Assembly (NCBI GenBank): GCA_964572475.1
Contig: CAZNEZ010000012.1
Span: 1 to 45,034, forward strand
Reading direction: 5' to 3'
DNA: 45,034 bases
DNA from: CAZNEZ01 sp964572475
Lineage (GTDB): Bacteria > Bacillota > Clostridia > Lachnospirales > Lachnospiraceae
Part shown: piece after piece, positions 1 to 7,350 of the stretch
Layout: each line of letters begins with the position of its first letter
How positions within the stretch are numbered: position 1 is the stretch's first letter
Program-made: the position numbers and the translations under genes
Notes under the pieces: generated by a model
Seen by the model: the letters and a program-made list of their open reading frames with translations, nothing else
Told to the model about the DNA's origin: nothing
Databases searched by the model: none

Positions 1-2
1 GT

Positions 3-1388
3 GATGGAACAAAAGGACAATATACTGGAAAGGGAGCAGATGCGTTTGTATCATTGACGGCTATGACAGCTATGAACAATAATACAGCGTTTGCATATGA
101 GTCAGTTGAAGAATCTAATGGACGTAAGGTTATTATTGCTGTTGCACCTGTAACTACAAACTCAGGCGAGGTGGTTGGCGCTGTTATTGTAGAAAGAGAT
201 GCTTCAAAGGTTCTGGAGACAACTCAGACAACTAGTAGAAATGTTATTATAATAGCAGTTACTATTATATTACTTTGCTCAGTTGTTATGTTCTTCATTA
301 CAGGAGGAATTGCCAAAGGACTGCGTAAAGTTAATCGTAAGGTTAAAGATATTGTTGAAACAGATGGTGATTTAACTAAGAAAATCAAGATTAAGACTAA
401 TGATGAGACAAAGGATATTGCTAATAATATTAACAGGTTACTTGATTATATACGAACTGTTATTGCCAATATATCAGAGTCAAGTCAGATGCTTGCCATT
501 TCGGCTGCTAAGACTAATGATAACGCAGGAAAGTCTAATAAAGCTGTAGGTAACATTTCCGAGAATGTTATGAAAATGAATGATAGAATGTCAGCCATTG
601 CTACTGAAATTCAAAATATGGAATCGGCATTTGAACATATTGAAGAATACATAGGTACACTTACTTCAGAGGTCGGAGAAGGAACAACAATGTCTACAGA
701 GATTGATAAGCGTGCTACAAGTCTTGTTAAACATGCAGAAGAAAAGACTAGTATTGCTAAACAACGTATGGCAGATATTGAAAGTAGACTTAAGGAACAG
801 CTTGAACAGGCTAAAGAAGTTAATAATATTCAGATGCTTACGGATAAAATACTGGAGATTACAGATGAGACATCACTTCTTGCACTTAATGCCAGTATTG
901 AAGCAGCACGAGCAGGAGATGCAGGAAGAGGATTTGCAGTTGTTGCTGGTGAAATTGGAAAACTTGCACAGGATTCATCTGAAAGTGTTCAAAATATCCA
1001 GAAAATTAGTGAGGATATTTTAAATATAGTAGGCTCTCTTGCAAAAGAGTCGGAGGAGATGCTTAATTTCCTTAATGAGCAGATTCAGGATGGATACGGA
1101 CAACTACTTGATACAGGAAAGCAGTACAGCACAGATGCTAACTATATTGCAGGTATGATGGAACGCTGTATGAACCAGGCTACAATGATTACGAAAGAGA
1201 TGAATGTAGTTATGGAACTGGTTGAGCCATTAGATAACGCTATAACAACAAATGTTGAAAGCGTTAGCAGTATCTCTGATTCAATTGAGATGCTATCTAA
1301 TGAGTTACAGGAAAATAAACTTGAGACAGATCATAACCTTATGATTTCTGCGAAGCTGGATGAAGAAGTTCAGAAGTTCATTATTTAG
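3..1388 (+). CDS. Methyl-accepting chemotaxis protein, 5' end outside window
   Basis: This is the C-terminal part of a membrane chemoreceptor that senses a ligand outside the cell and controls the CheA kinase inside it. The reading frame is open to the first bases of the window, so the true start lies upstream. What is visible is the end of a Cache-like extracellular sensor, one membrane segment (VIIIAVTIILLCSVVMFFI), a HAMP region (TDGDLTKKIKIKTNDE) and a long coiled coil. The conserved signalling tip is clear: ETSLLALNASIEAARAGDAG followed by GRGFAVVAGEIGKLA. A truncated sugar-binding lipoprotein gene follows 50 nt downstream; such proteins can present ligands to receptors, but that link is inference. 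Family assignment is very safe, the ligand is unknown. Confidence 0.95.
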   Translation, partial: DGTKGQYTGKGADAFVSLTAMTAMNNNTAFAYESVEESNGRKVIIAVAPVTTNSGEVVGAVIVERDASKVLETTQTTSRNVIIIAVTIILLCSVVMFFITGGIAKGLRKVNRKVKDIVETDGDLTKKIKIKTNDETKDIANNINRLLDYIRTVIANISESSQMLAISAAKTNDNAGKSNKAVGNISENVMKMNDRMSAIATEIQNMESAFEHIEEYIGTLTSEVGEGTTMSTEIDKRATSLVKHAEEKTSIAKQRMADIESRLKEQLEQAKEVNNIQMLTDKILEITDETSLLALNASIEAARAGDAGRGFAVVAGEIGKLAQDSSESVQNIQKISEDILNIVGSLAKESEEMLNFLNEQIQDGYGQLLDTGKQYSTDANYIAGMMERCMNQATMITKEMNVVMELVEPLDNAITTNVESVSSISDSIEMLSNELQENKLETDHNLMISAKLDEEVQKFII

Positions 1389-1438
1389 GGAATATATAGG
1401 TAAAATGTCTTAAAGAGTACATATTAGGAGGATACAGA

Positions 1439-1780
1439 ATGAAGAAAGCAATAAGTATTATTGGATTAGTTGCTCTATTAGCTTGTGGCTTATGTGGCTG
1501 TTCAAATAGCAATAAAATTATATTAACGGCATCTGGTGAAGGAAGTATTATAGATGACATTGGAGTAGGAAATTCATCTGACTCAGGAAATACACAAGGA
1601 GGTAATCAGAATCAGGGAGGTCAGGCGGCAGATAGCGCATCACTTATTAAAGTAGGTTTTGTTCAGGTTGGCTCAGAATCTGACTGGAGAATTGCACAGA
1701 GTGAATCAGTAAAATCTACATTTACAGAGGCTAATGGATACAAACTATTAAGAATAAAATTAAGAACGTACAAATCATAG
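1439..1780 (+). pseudogene. Truncated sugar ABC transporter substrate-binding lipoprotein
   Basis: The first 113 residues look like the start of a periplasmic sugar-binding lipoprotein. There is a lysine-plus-hydrophobic signal peptide ending in Cys residues (LACGLCGC) that can act as a lipobox, a Gly/Asn/Ser linker, then IKVGFVQVGSESDWRIAQSE, the first strand and helix of the YtfQ/galactose-binding type fold. After GYKLL the family similarity stops and a short unrelated tail (RIKLRTYKS) ends at a stop. Shifting frame near position 1740 gives KNKIKNVQII, which resembles the next helix of the family (NQIKAxRxFI), before another stop. Intact members are about 330 residues, so roughly two thirds is lost. 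A good ribosome binding site (AGGAGG) is retained. Loss of function is inferred from the truncation. Confidence 0.72.
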
Positions 1781-1882
1781 AACATATGAATTATAATTAA
1801 TGAGATTGACTTAATTCTGAGTTCATGATAGACTATTAGCATAGTTAAGAGAAAATTATTAAAAGAAAAGAACCGTCTTACA

Positions 1883-1940
1883 GAAGAAGGGCTTTTGGTA
1901 TTGTGTCTTGTGGCACGATATGGGAAGCTCTTCTTTTTTT
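1883..1940 (+). terminator. Rho-independent terminator, long hairpin
   Basis: A long imperfect hairpin (outer arms AAGAAGGGCTT and AAGCTCTTCTT with G-U pairs, inner arms around GGTATTGTG and CACGATATGG) runs directly into seven T residues at 1934-1940. It lies about 100 nt after the truncated lipoprotein gene and probably ends transcription from the chemoreceptor side. Confidence 0.7.
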
Positions 1941-2062
1941 ATATGATAGGAAATTACGCAGAAGAGTGAAATGCTGCAAGAAGAACTGCAACGCAGTTCT
2001 TCCAAGTGTTCACGCTGGTGAACACTTTTTTATATGATAGGAAATTACGCAGAAGAGTGAAA
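1935..2062. repeat. Directly repeated intergenic sequence enclosing two hairpins
   Basis: A 37-nt sequence (six T residues, then ATATGATAGG, then AAATTACGCAGAAGAGTGAAA) occurs at 1935-1971 and again, identical, at 2026-2062. Between the copies are two perfect hairpins: GAAGAACTGC/GCAGTTCTTC (1980-1989 with 1993-2002) and AAGTGTTCAC/GTGAACACTT (2004-2013 with 2018-2027), the second followed by T residues like a terminator. Related pieces occur at 9866-9900 and, inverted, at 22178-22221. Together with the terminator before it, this accounts for the 317-nt gap between the pseudogene and the next gene. It looks like a dispersed intergenic repeat element of this genome; its nature is not known to me. 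Confidence 0.75.
2004..2031 (+). terminator. Perfect hairpin plus T-run inside repeat element
   Basis: Arms AAGTGTTCAC (2004-2013) and GTGAACACTT (2018-2027) pair perfectly around a GCTG loop and are followed by a T-run. It fits a Rho-independent terminator, but it is also part of the repeated element, so it may have spread as part of that repeat. Confidence 0.55.
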
Positions 2063-2097
2063 CACATAGTTAAAATATTTTTTGAAGGAGAAAGATT

Positions 2098-2865
2098 ATG
2101 AAACTAGTAGGAATGACAGTAAGTCACAAGAAGTATGGCATAGGCAAAATAATAAGAATAACAGATAACAAAATGGATGTGGATTTTGAATTTTCAATAA
2201 AGACATTTTTATATCCGGATTCTTTTGAGAAACACTTAGTTATAAAGGATAATGAAATGCAGGAATGTATTGATAAAAAGCTGCAAGAGTTAAACGAAAT
2301 AAAGAGAGAATATAAAGAACAACAATTAAAGAGAGAGCAGGCAATTGATTATGCACGAAAAACAAAAAAGAATGTAAATACACAGGCGGTGTTTGCATTG
2401 AATGATAATTGTATTGAGGATATATTAAATGATTGGACTATTTTTACTGGTAATAATTTATCAGGAAAATTAAAAGGTCAGCCTCGTATTCCTAAAAATA
2501 TGAATATGAGTTCAGCATGTGTTCTTACTGCCAAATCAATGGAAGAATCTGAAAAAGAGCGTCAGATAATAGGAATGTTTATGGTTATAGAGGATTTTAT
2601 AGGTGAAGAATGCGAAGATGGAATCATTCAGGCACATCAAAAGTATCGTATTACTTGGAGCGAAGAATATGAAAAACTGTTATTTTGGAATTATTTTTTA
2701 GAAGAATCAAGATTATCAAGATGGGGAAATTCAGAGGTGAAGTATATTCCAGTTACAATTGTAAAAAGAATTTTGGAAGATATGATAAAACTAACAGCCG
2801 AAGAGGAAGAACAAGAAGATATACTGGATTTCTATAATTATTTTTGCCAAGTGAATCCAATGTAG
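2098..2865 (+). CDS. Conserved hypothetical protein, Tudor/CarD-like N-terminus
   Basis: I do not recognise the function of this 255-residue soluble protein. Residues 1-50 (GMTVSHKKYGIGKIIRI...FEFSIKTFLYPDSFEKHL) resemble the small beta-barrel modules with a 'V.H..+G.G.I' start seen in CarD-like and UvrD C-terminal domains, which often bind nucleic acid or RNA polymerase. Residues 55-92 are a charged helix, probably coiled coil. The rest is mixed alpha/beta with aromatic-rich WSEEYEKLLFWNYF and an acidic helix (TAEEEEQEDI). No signal peptide or membrane segment is seen. The start is set by GAAGGAG about 8 nt upstream. It stands alone on the plus strand after the repeat element. An RNA-polymerase or nucleic-acid link is inference from the N-terminus only. 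Confidence 0.8.
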   Translation: MKLVGMTVSHKKYGIGKIIRITDNKMDVDFEFSIKTFLYPDSFEKHLVIKDNEMQECIDKKLQELNEIKREYKEQQLKREQAIDYARKTKKNVNTQAVFALNDNCIEDILNDWTIFTGNNLSGKLKGQPRIPKNMNMSSACVLTAKSMEESEKERQIIGMFMVIEDFIGEECEDGIIQAHQKYRITWSEEYEKLLFWNYFLEESRLSRWGNSEVKYIPVTIVKRILEDMIKLTAEEEEQEDILDFYNYFCQVNPM

Positions 2866-2930
2866 CTATTTGATTTGTTATAAAAGCAATAAAAATAATA
2901 ATGTTTTTACTATACAAGGAGGTGATGCAT

Positions 2931-2987
2931 ATGAATGTATGTACAAAGACTATATGGTCTGAAATAAGAATTAAATTACTATTATAG
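2931..2987 (+). CDS. Micro-ORF of 18 codons with perfect Shine-Dalgarno
   Basis: ATG at 2931 begins an 18-codon frame (MNVCTKTIWSEIRIKLLL) ending in TAG. It is preceded by AAGGAGGTGAT, a full match to the anti-Shine-Dalgarno end of 16S rRNA, at normal spacing. This is the strongest ribosome binding site I noticed in the window. The frame ends 24 nt before the start of the L25 gene, whose own site is AGGAGG. It could be a leader peptide or translation-coupling element for L25, or a free small protein. Only the ribosome binding site and position support it; there is no homology evidence. Confidence 0.5.
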   Translation: MNVCTKTIWSEIRIKLLL

Positions 2988-3011
2988 AATTTAAAATAGG
3001 AGGATTATTAT

Positions 3012-3539
3012 ATGTACATTTTAAATGTTGAAAAAAGAGATATTAAGGTTAAAGCAAAGAGAATTAGAAAAAGTGGTTTAGTTCCTTGTAGTGTATACGG
3101 TGGAAAATTAAAGGAAAGTTTATTATTTACAATCCCAGAGGGAGAAGCTAGAAAATTATTAAAGACAAAAACTAAAGGTGGATTAGTTACATTAAAATGC
3201 GATAATGAAGAATACAATGTTTTGATAAAAGGTATATGTTCAAATACTATCAATAATAAAATTGAAGATATATCCTTCCAAAGTTTAGATGATGATAAAA
3301 TTGTTTCAAGTGTTGCAAAAATCATTCTGATAAATAAGGATAAAGTGCAGACAATGGTACAGCTTTTATTACCAGAAGTTCCATATAAAGCATTACCTAA
3401 GAACATAGTAGAAACTATAGAGATAGATATATCAAAATTAAAACCAGGCGAAAGAGTAAAGGTTGGAGATCTTCCTATTGCTGCCAATTCAGATGTAGAG
3501 ATAACTACTGAATTAGATAGAATGGTATTAAGTATTTAA
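3012..3539 (+). CDS. rplY: 50S ribosomal protein L25 / general stress protein Ctc
   Basis: This 175-residue protein is the two-domain (TL5/CTC) form of bL25, which binds 5S rRNA in the large ribosomal subunit. The N-terminal domain shows the usual layout: a basic start, then RKSGLVPCSVYGG (the R.xG.vPaviYG signature) and a central beta-barrel. The C-terminal domain has LPKNIVETIEIDISKLKPGE followed by RVKVGDL, a hallmark of the longer form. Length fits CTC-type L25 of Firmicutes, though it is a little short. The start follows AGGAGG at about 8 nt. A perfect 19-bp terminator follows immediately. The upstream micro-ORF may influence its translation. In Bacillus the homologue is induced by general stress; whether that holds here is unknown. 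Confidence 0.9.
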   Translation: MYILNVEKRDIKVKAKRIRKSGLVPCSVYGGKLKESLLFTIPEGEARKLLKTKTKGGLVTLKCDNEEYNVLIKGICSNTINNKIEDISFQSLDDDKIVSSVAKIILINKDKVQTMVQLLLPEVPYKALPKNIVETIEIDISKLKPGERVKVGDLPIAANSDVEITTELDRMVLSI

Positions 3540-3543
3540 TACA

Positions 3544-3589
3544 AACAAAAGAAATGCTGTCCGTTTATTTGGACAGCATTTCTTTTGTT
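3544..3589. terminator. Perfect 19-bp terminator after L25
   Basis: AACAAAAGAAATGCTGTCC (3544-3562) and its exact reverse complement (3571-3589) flank an 8-nt loop. The arms begin in A-rich and end in T-rich sequence, so it can terminate from either side. Confidence 0.88.
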
Positions 3590-3637
3590 TATGAAGATTA
3601 TAAGTCAGATGTATTTTAGTCAAAAGCTTGTATAATA

Positions 3638-3693
3638 TAATTACTGAAACAATAGTAATTAATCTTGTCTTATATTTAATATAATATTATACT
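3638..3693 (+). promoter_or_regulatory. Promoter with upstream inverted repeat, WYL regulator gene
   Basis: TTGTCT (3665-3670), 17 nt, TATACT (3688-3693) is a good housekeeping promoter for the WYL regulator gene starting at 3778. Just upstream, TAATTACT (3638-3645) and AGTAATTA (3654-3661) form a perfect 8-bp inverted repeat with an 8-nt spacer ending 3 nt before the -35 box. This is a candidate operator, possibly for autoregulation. Confidence 0.5.
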
Positions 3694-3777
3694 GTAAATA
3701 TCTAGAATGACCTAAATTATCACGTGTGAAATCCAGCAGTGATGTGAAAAGTTAAGTACGAAAGGTATGGTAGTGTT

Positions 3778-4758
3778 ATGTCAAAACAATCCAATCAGAG
3801 AATGAAAGTTCTATATCTTATGAGAATAATGCTTCAGAATACAGATGAGAAGCATATGATATCCATGGGGGATATTGTTGAAAAACTGCAATTATATGGT
3901 ATTAATGCTGAACGAAAAAGTCTGTATGATGATTTAGAATCGCTTAGAACATTTGGAATAGATATTATATATCAACAGGGAAAGAATGGAGGATATTATG
4001 TAGCATCAAGAGATTTTGAGCTTCCAGAACTGAAACTTCTAGTGGATGCAGTTCAGTCTTCTAAGTTTATTTCACTTAAAAAATCTAATGAACTAATTAA
4101 AAAACTTGAGAGTTATGCAAGTAAGTATGAGGCAAGTCAGCTCCAGAGACAGGTTTATGTACATAAGAGAATTAAATCACAGAATGAAAGCATTTACTAT
4201 ATTATAGATGACATTCATGAAGCGATATTTAAAAATTCTAAGATAAAATTTAAGTATTGTGAGTGGAATATTAATAAAGAGATGCAATTTAAACGAAATG
4301 GTGAATATTACACAGTTAGTCCATGGGCGCTTACATGGGATGATGAGAATTACTATCTGATTGCACATGAAGAAGGAGTGCTGAAGCATTTTAGGGTAGA
4401 CAAGATAAGTAGTGTGAATATTATTAATGAACATCGAGAGGCAGCAAGTAAATTTGATAATTTTGATACAGCGGATTATGTTAAAAAAGTATTTGGTATG
4501 TTTGGTGGAAAAAGCGAGAATGTTACAATAAAATTGCCAGAGAATATGATAGGCGTTGTTATTGATAGATTTGGTACAGATGTTTCGATTAGAAGGGTGA
4601 GTGAAGGAGTTATAAGTATACATACAAAGGTTGAAGTAAGTCACCAGTTCTTCGGGTGGGTTACTGCACTTGGCGCAGATGTAAGGATTGCAGCACCATC
4701 TAATGTAGTAGAAGAATATAGGCAATATATAGATAAAATAAGAAACCAATACGAATAG
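3778..4758 (+). CDS. WYL-domain transcriptional regulator
   Basis: A 326-residue cytoplasmic DNA-binding regulator of the YafY/PafC type. Residues 8-70 form a winged helix-turn-helix with the typical RKSLYDDLESLRTFGIDI helix-wing and the 'GGYYVASRDFELPELKLLVDAV' join. A linker follows, then a WYL domain near residues 145-220 (VSPWALTWDDENYYLIAHEE...KHFRVDKI) and a C-terminal WCX domain (ENVTIKLPENMIGVVIDRFG). In known families the WYL domain binds a ligand or nucleic acid and changes DNA binding. The ribosome binding site (AAAGG) is rather distant. Neighbours do not reveal the target; the inverted repeat at 3638-3661 suggests autoregulation. Family call is firm, the effector is unknown. Confidence 0.92.
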   Translation: MSKQSNQRMKVLYLMRIMLQNTDEKHMISMGDIVEKLQLYGINAERKSLYDDLESLRTFGIDIIYQQGKNGGYYVASRDFELPELKLLVDAVQSSKFISLKKSNELIKKLESYASKYEASQLQRQVYVHKRIKSQNESIYYIIDDIHEAIFKNSKIKFKYCEWNINKEMQFKRNGEYYTVSPWALTWDDENYYLIAHEEGVLKHFRVDKISSVNIINEHREAASKFDNFDTADYVKKVFGMFGGKSENVTIKLPENMIGVVIDRFGTDVSIRRVSEGVISIHTKVEVSHQFFGWVTALGADVRIAAPSNVVEEYRQYIDKIRNQYE

Positions 4759-4824
4759 TACGGTTTCTCTGTATTAGCGATGCAATATTATTAAAATATT
4801 CAGTTCTTATAATTTTCTAATAAG

Positions 4825-5361
4825 TTAGTTGATATCTTTTAGCTTCATACCACAAACTTTAAAGAGTACATAGTTAAAATCTGATATATTATATATCTGT
4901 TCCTCAAATAAGAATCTAATTACAAGATCAGATTCTACAGAGTTGGTTAATGGGTATCCAATATTGTTAAGGAACATCTTAACTTCTGAATAGTTAAGTC
5001 TAAGCCCTATAGATACGGCAACAGCTTCGCCTTTACCAGGTCTATAATTGTTAGATTGTTTAAGCTTATTAAAATATTCAGGCTCTAAACTGGCACGCTC
5101 ACAGATGGTCTCAGCGCTTATCTTAGTATCATCAAGATAACAGCATACTATCTCATTATATGTAGATGGATTGTTATGTTCAGCGTACCAATCAAGACAT
5201 AATTCCCTTTCAGGATCACTCTTTAATGATAAAGTATTATATGCATATCTTTCTGAATCTCTTTCTCTAACAAAATGAACCTGAATAAATGTTTTGGCAT
5301 CAGTACAATATTCTTCTCTTCTTTTTTTTGCATTCTTCTTTCTAAAATTAAATAGCGACAT
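4825..5361 (-). CDS. Hypothetical protein with C-terminal helix-turn-helix-like domain
   Basis: A 178-residue soluble protein with a very basic first 20 residues (FNFRKKNAKKRREE). The second half (ETICERASLEPEYFNKLKQ, then RPGKGEAVAVSIGLRLNYSEVKMFLNNIGY) follows the pattern of a lambda-repressor-like helix-turn-helix domain seen in many short clostridial proteins, where 'K..A.A...L.L...E....L...GY.L..S...D..I...' is typical. A DNA- or RNA-binding role is inferred. The start is supported by GAGG about 7 nt upstream. It is convergent with the WYL gene, and divergent from the GH43 gene across about 160 nt. I know no assigned function. Confidence 0.78.
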   Translation of the reverse strand: MSLFNFRKKNAKKRREEYCTDAKTFIQVHFVRERDSERYAYNTLSLKSDPERELCLDWYAEHNNPSTYNEIVCCYLDDTKISAETICERASLEPEYFNKLKQSNNYRPGKGEAVAVSIGLRLNYSEVKMFLNNIGYPLTNSVESDLVIRFLFEEQIYNISDFNYVLFKVCGMKLKDIN

Positions 5362-5440
5362 AATAATCCTCGATTCTTATATATAAAATAATAACATTTT
5401 TTTCAAGATTTATAATAGCATATTTTCACATAAATGTATA

Positions 5441-5469
5441 TTGCTAATTTTTGTTTCTTCTAATATACT
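5441..5469 (+). promoter_or_regulatory. Promoter of the GH43 gene
   Basis: TTGCTA (5441-5446), 17 nt, TATACT (5464-5469) lies 55 nt before the chosen GH43 start. It fits a housekeeping promoter and places the transcription start downstream of the alternative TTG-type start at 5441, which argues against the longer reading frame. Confidence 0.55.
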
Positions 5470-5524
5470 TATAGTGAAAAATACTACAAAAACAGACATT
5501 TTTCGAGAAAGGAAATTAAACATT

Positions 5525-6499
5525 ATGGAATTTGCAGGATATTTATATACCTATTTTAGAGGTAACATTTTTGGTGAGGGAGAGAGTCAGCATATACACA
5601 TGTCAGTTAGCAGGGATGGACTCTTTTGGTCAGAACTTAATGGTAATGAGGCTGTTCTTAAAGCTGAACTTGGAACTGGAGGCGTTAGAGATCCATATAT
5701 ATTTAGAGCTCATGACGGGAACAAATTTTATCTCATTGGTACAGACCTTGATGCAAATGGTGGCGATTGGGCGCAATATGGAGGCAATGGAAGCAGATTA
5801 ATATGTATTTGGGAGTCGGATGATCTTGTTAATTGGTCAGATGAGAGACTTGTTGAATTCGGACTAGAAGATTCGGCTTGTACATGGGCACCTGTTTGTA
5901 TCTATGATGAGGAGAATGCAAACTATGTTGTATTCTGGTCAACTGATTATAAGGGTGGTAATGGAAAAAGAATATATTATAGAACAACAACAGATTTTAA
6001 AACATTTTCCGAAGCACACATTTTCAAAGATATTGAGGAGAATACTCAGAATATTAAGAATCTGGGAAGCGAAGTTATTGAAAAATATATAACATTTATT
6101 GATTCTACAATGATTAAATGCGATGATACCTATCTTAGATTTACTAAGAGAGAACAAGACCTTACAATTCTTCTTGAAAAAAGTGACAGTGTAATGGGTG
6201 AATTTACCATTGTTAAGAATATAATTGCGAATGAAACAGGGGTTGAGGGACCGGCAATATATAAGATGAATGATAATGACAGATATATTCTTATGATGGA
6301 CGGATATGCTGGCAAAAATGCAGGAGTAGGCTATTTTCCTCTTATAGCAGATGGAAAAGAAGCCCTTAAGAATGCGGAGTTTAGAAGACTAAATGATAAT
6401 GAATTTAGGATGCCTAATGGTGCAAAACATGGTTCGATTATTCCTATAACTGAAGAGGAATATAATGCAGTAGTTGCTAAATGGGGGATTCAAAATTAA
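5525..6499 (+). CDS. Glycoside hydrolase family 43 (arabinosidase/xylosidase-like)
   Basis: A 324-residue five-bladed beta-propeller glycosidase of family GH43, whose members remove alpha-L-arabinofuranose or beta-xylose from plant polysaccharide fragments. The three catalytic acids are visible in order: the base Asp in GVRDPYIFRAHDG, the pKa-modulating Asp in TFIDSTMIKCDDTYLRF, and the acid Glu in TGVEGPAIYKMN. DDLVNWSDERLV and TTDFKTFSEAHIF are typical blade motifs. No signal peptide is present, so it acts on imported oligosaccharides in the cytoplasm. ATG 5525 is preferred over the upstream extension to 5441 because homology starts there and AGAAAGGA lies upstream. The GH127 arabinofuranosidase 10 kb away may be a functional partner. 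Exact substrate cannot be read from sequence. Confidence 0.85.
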   Translation: MEFAGYLYTYFRGNIFGEGESQHIHMSVSRDGLFWSELNGNEAVLKAELGTGGVRDPYIFRAHDGNKFYLIGTDLDANGGDWAQYGGNGSRLICIWESDDLVNWSDERLVEFGLEDSACTWAPVCIYDEENANYVVFWSTDYKGGNGKRIYYRTTTDFKTFSEAHIFKDIEENTQNIKNLGSEVIEKYITFIDSTMIKCDDTYLRFTKREQDLTILLEKSDSVMGEFTIVKNIIANETGVEGPAIYKMNDNDRYILMMDGYAGKNAGVGYFPLIADGKEALKNAEFRRLNDNEFRMPNGAKHGSIIPITEEEYNAVVAKWGIQN

Positions 6500-6646
6500 A
6501 TTTTAATGATATTATTATGTTTGATACTGCTGTAGAAATTTATGAGATTAGATATTAAATTATCAAAAAAATGAAAAAAGGTATAGACTATTTTATACTT
6601 TTGTGAGAAAATAACCGAAGAATGACATATTGAAAGGAGTCTTAAA

Positions 6647-7339
6647 ATGATATATTCACATGAAGTAGAACAAATGTGTCCAGTAGCACAGGGCGTAAAT
6701 CACGGCTGTGCACCAATCCCAGAAGAAGCAAAATGGGTAAAAGCAAAAGATGTAACTGATATTTCAGGATTAACACACGGTATCGGCTGGTGTGCACCAC
6801 AGCAGGGTACTTGTAAGTTAACTCTTAACGTTAAAGAGGGTATAGTTCAGGAAGCTTTAGTTGAAACTATCGGATGTTCAGGAATGACACATTCAGCAGC
6901 TATGGCATCAGAGATTTTACCTGGCAGAACTATCCTTGAAGCATTAAATACTGATTTAGTTTGTGATGCTATCAACACTGCTATGAGAGAATTATTCTTA
7001 CAGATAGTTTATGGTAGAACACAGTCAGCTTTCTCAGAAGATGGACTTCCAATTGGTGCTGGTCTTGAAGATCTTGGTAAAGGTCTTAGATCACAGGTTG
7101 GTACTATGTATGGAACACTTAAGAAAGGTCCTCGTTACCTCGAAATGGCTGAGGGTTATGTAACAGGCGTTGCATTAGATGATGAGAACAATATTATCGG
7201 ATACCAGTTTATCAACTTTGGTAAGATGATGGACTTCATCAAAAAAGGTGATGATGCTAATACAGCTATTGAAAAATCAAAAGGTCAGTATGGCCGTGTT
7301 GATGATGCTGTTAAAATTATTGATCCAAGAGCAGAATAG
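6647..7339 (+). CDS. NifU-like iron-sulfur cluster scaffold protein
   Basis: A 230-residue protein of the NifU/IscU N-terminal fold, in the variant found beside GGGtGRT proteins in Clostridia. Candidate cluster ligands are Cys in HGIGWCAPQQGTCKL, in ETIGCSGMTHSAAMASEIL (the counterpart of the IscU second-Cys motif) and in TDLVCDAINTAM. It carries a longer C-terminal part than IscU (residues about 130-230, with GLRSQVGTMYGTLKKGPRYL and YQFINFGKMMDFIKKG). The start follows GAAAGGAG. The stop is 11 nt from the next gene, so the two are co-translated. No cysteine desulfurase or SufBCD genes are nearby, suggesting a specialised rather than general assembly role; that is inference. Confidence 0.85.
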   Translation: MIYSHEVEQMCPVAQGVNHGCAPIPEEAKWVKAKDVTDISGLTHGIGWCAPQQGTCKLTLNVKEGIVQEALVETIGCSGMTHSAAMASEILPGRTILEALNTDLVCDAINTAMRELFLQIVYGRTQSAFSEDGLPIGAGLEDLGKGLRSQVGTMYGTLKKGPRYLEMAEGYVTGVALDDENNIIGYQFINFGKMMDFIKKGDDANTAIEKSKGQYGRVDDAVKIIDPRAE

Positions 7340-7350
7340 GAGGAACTAAG

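Noticed and set aside
3008..3487. 159-codon antisense open frame over L25
   Set aside because: Mirror of a conserved ribosomal protein gene; no supporting signal.
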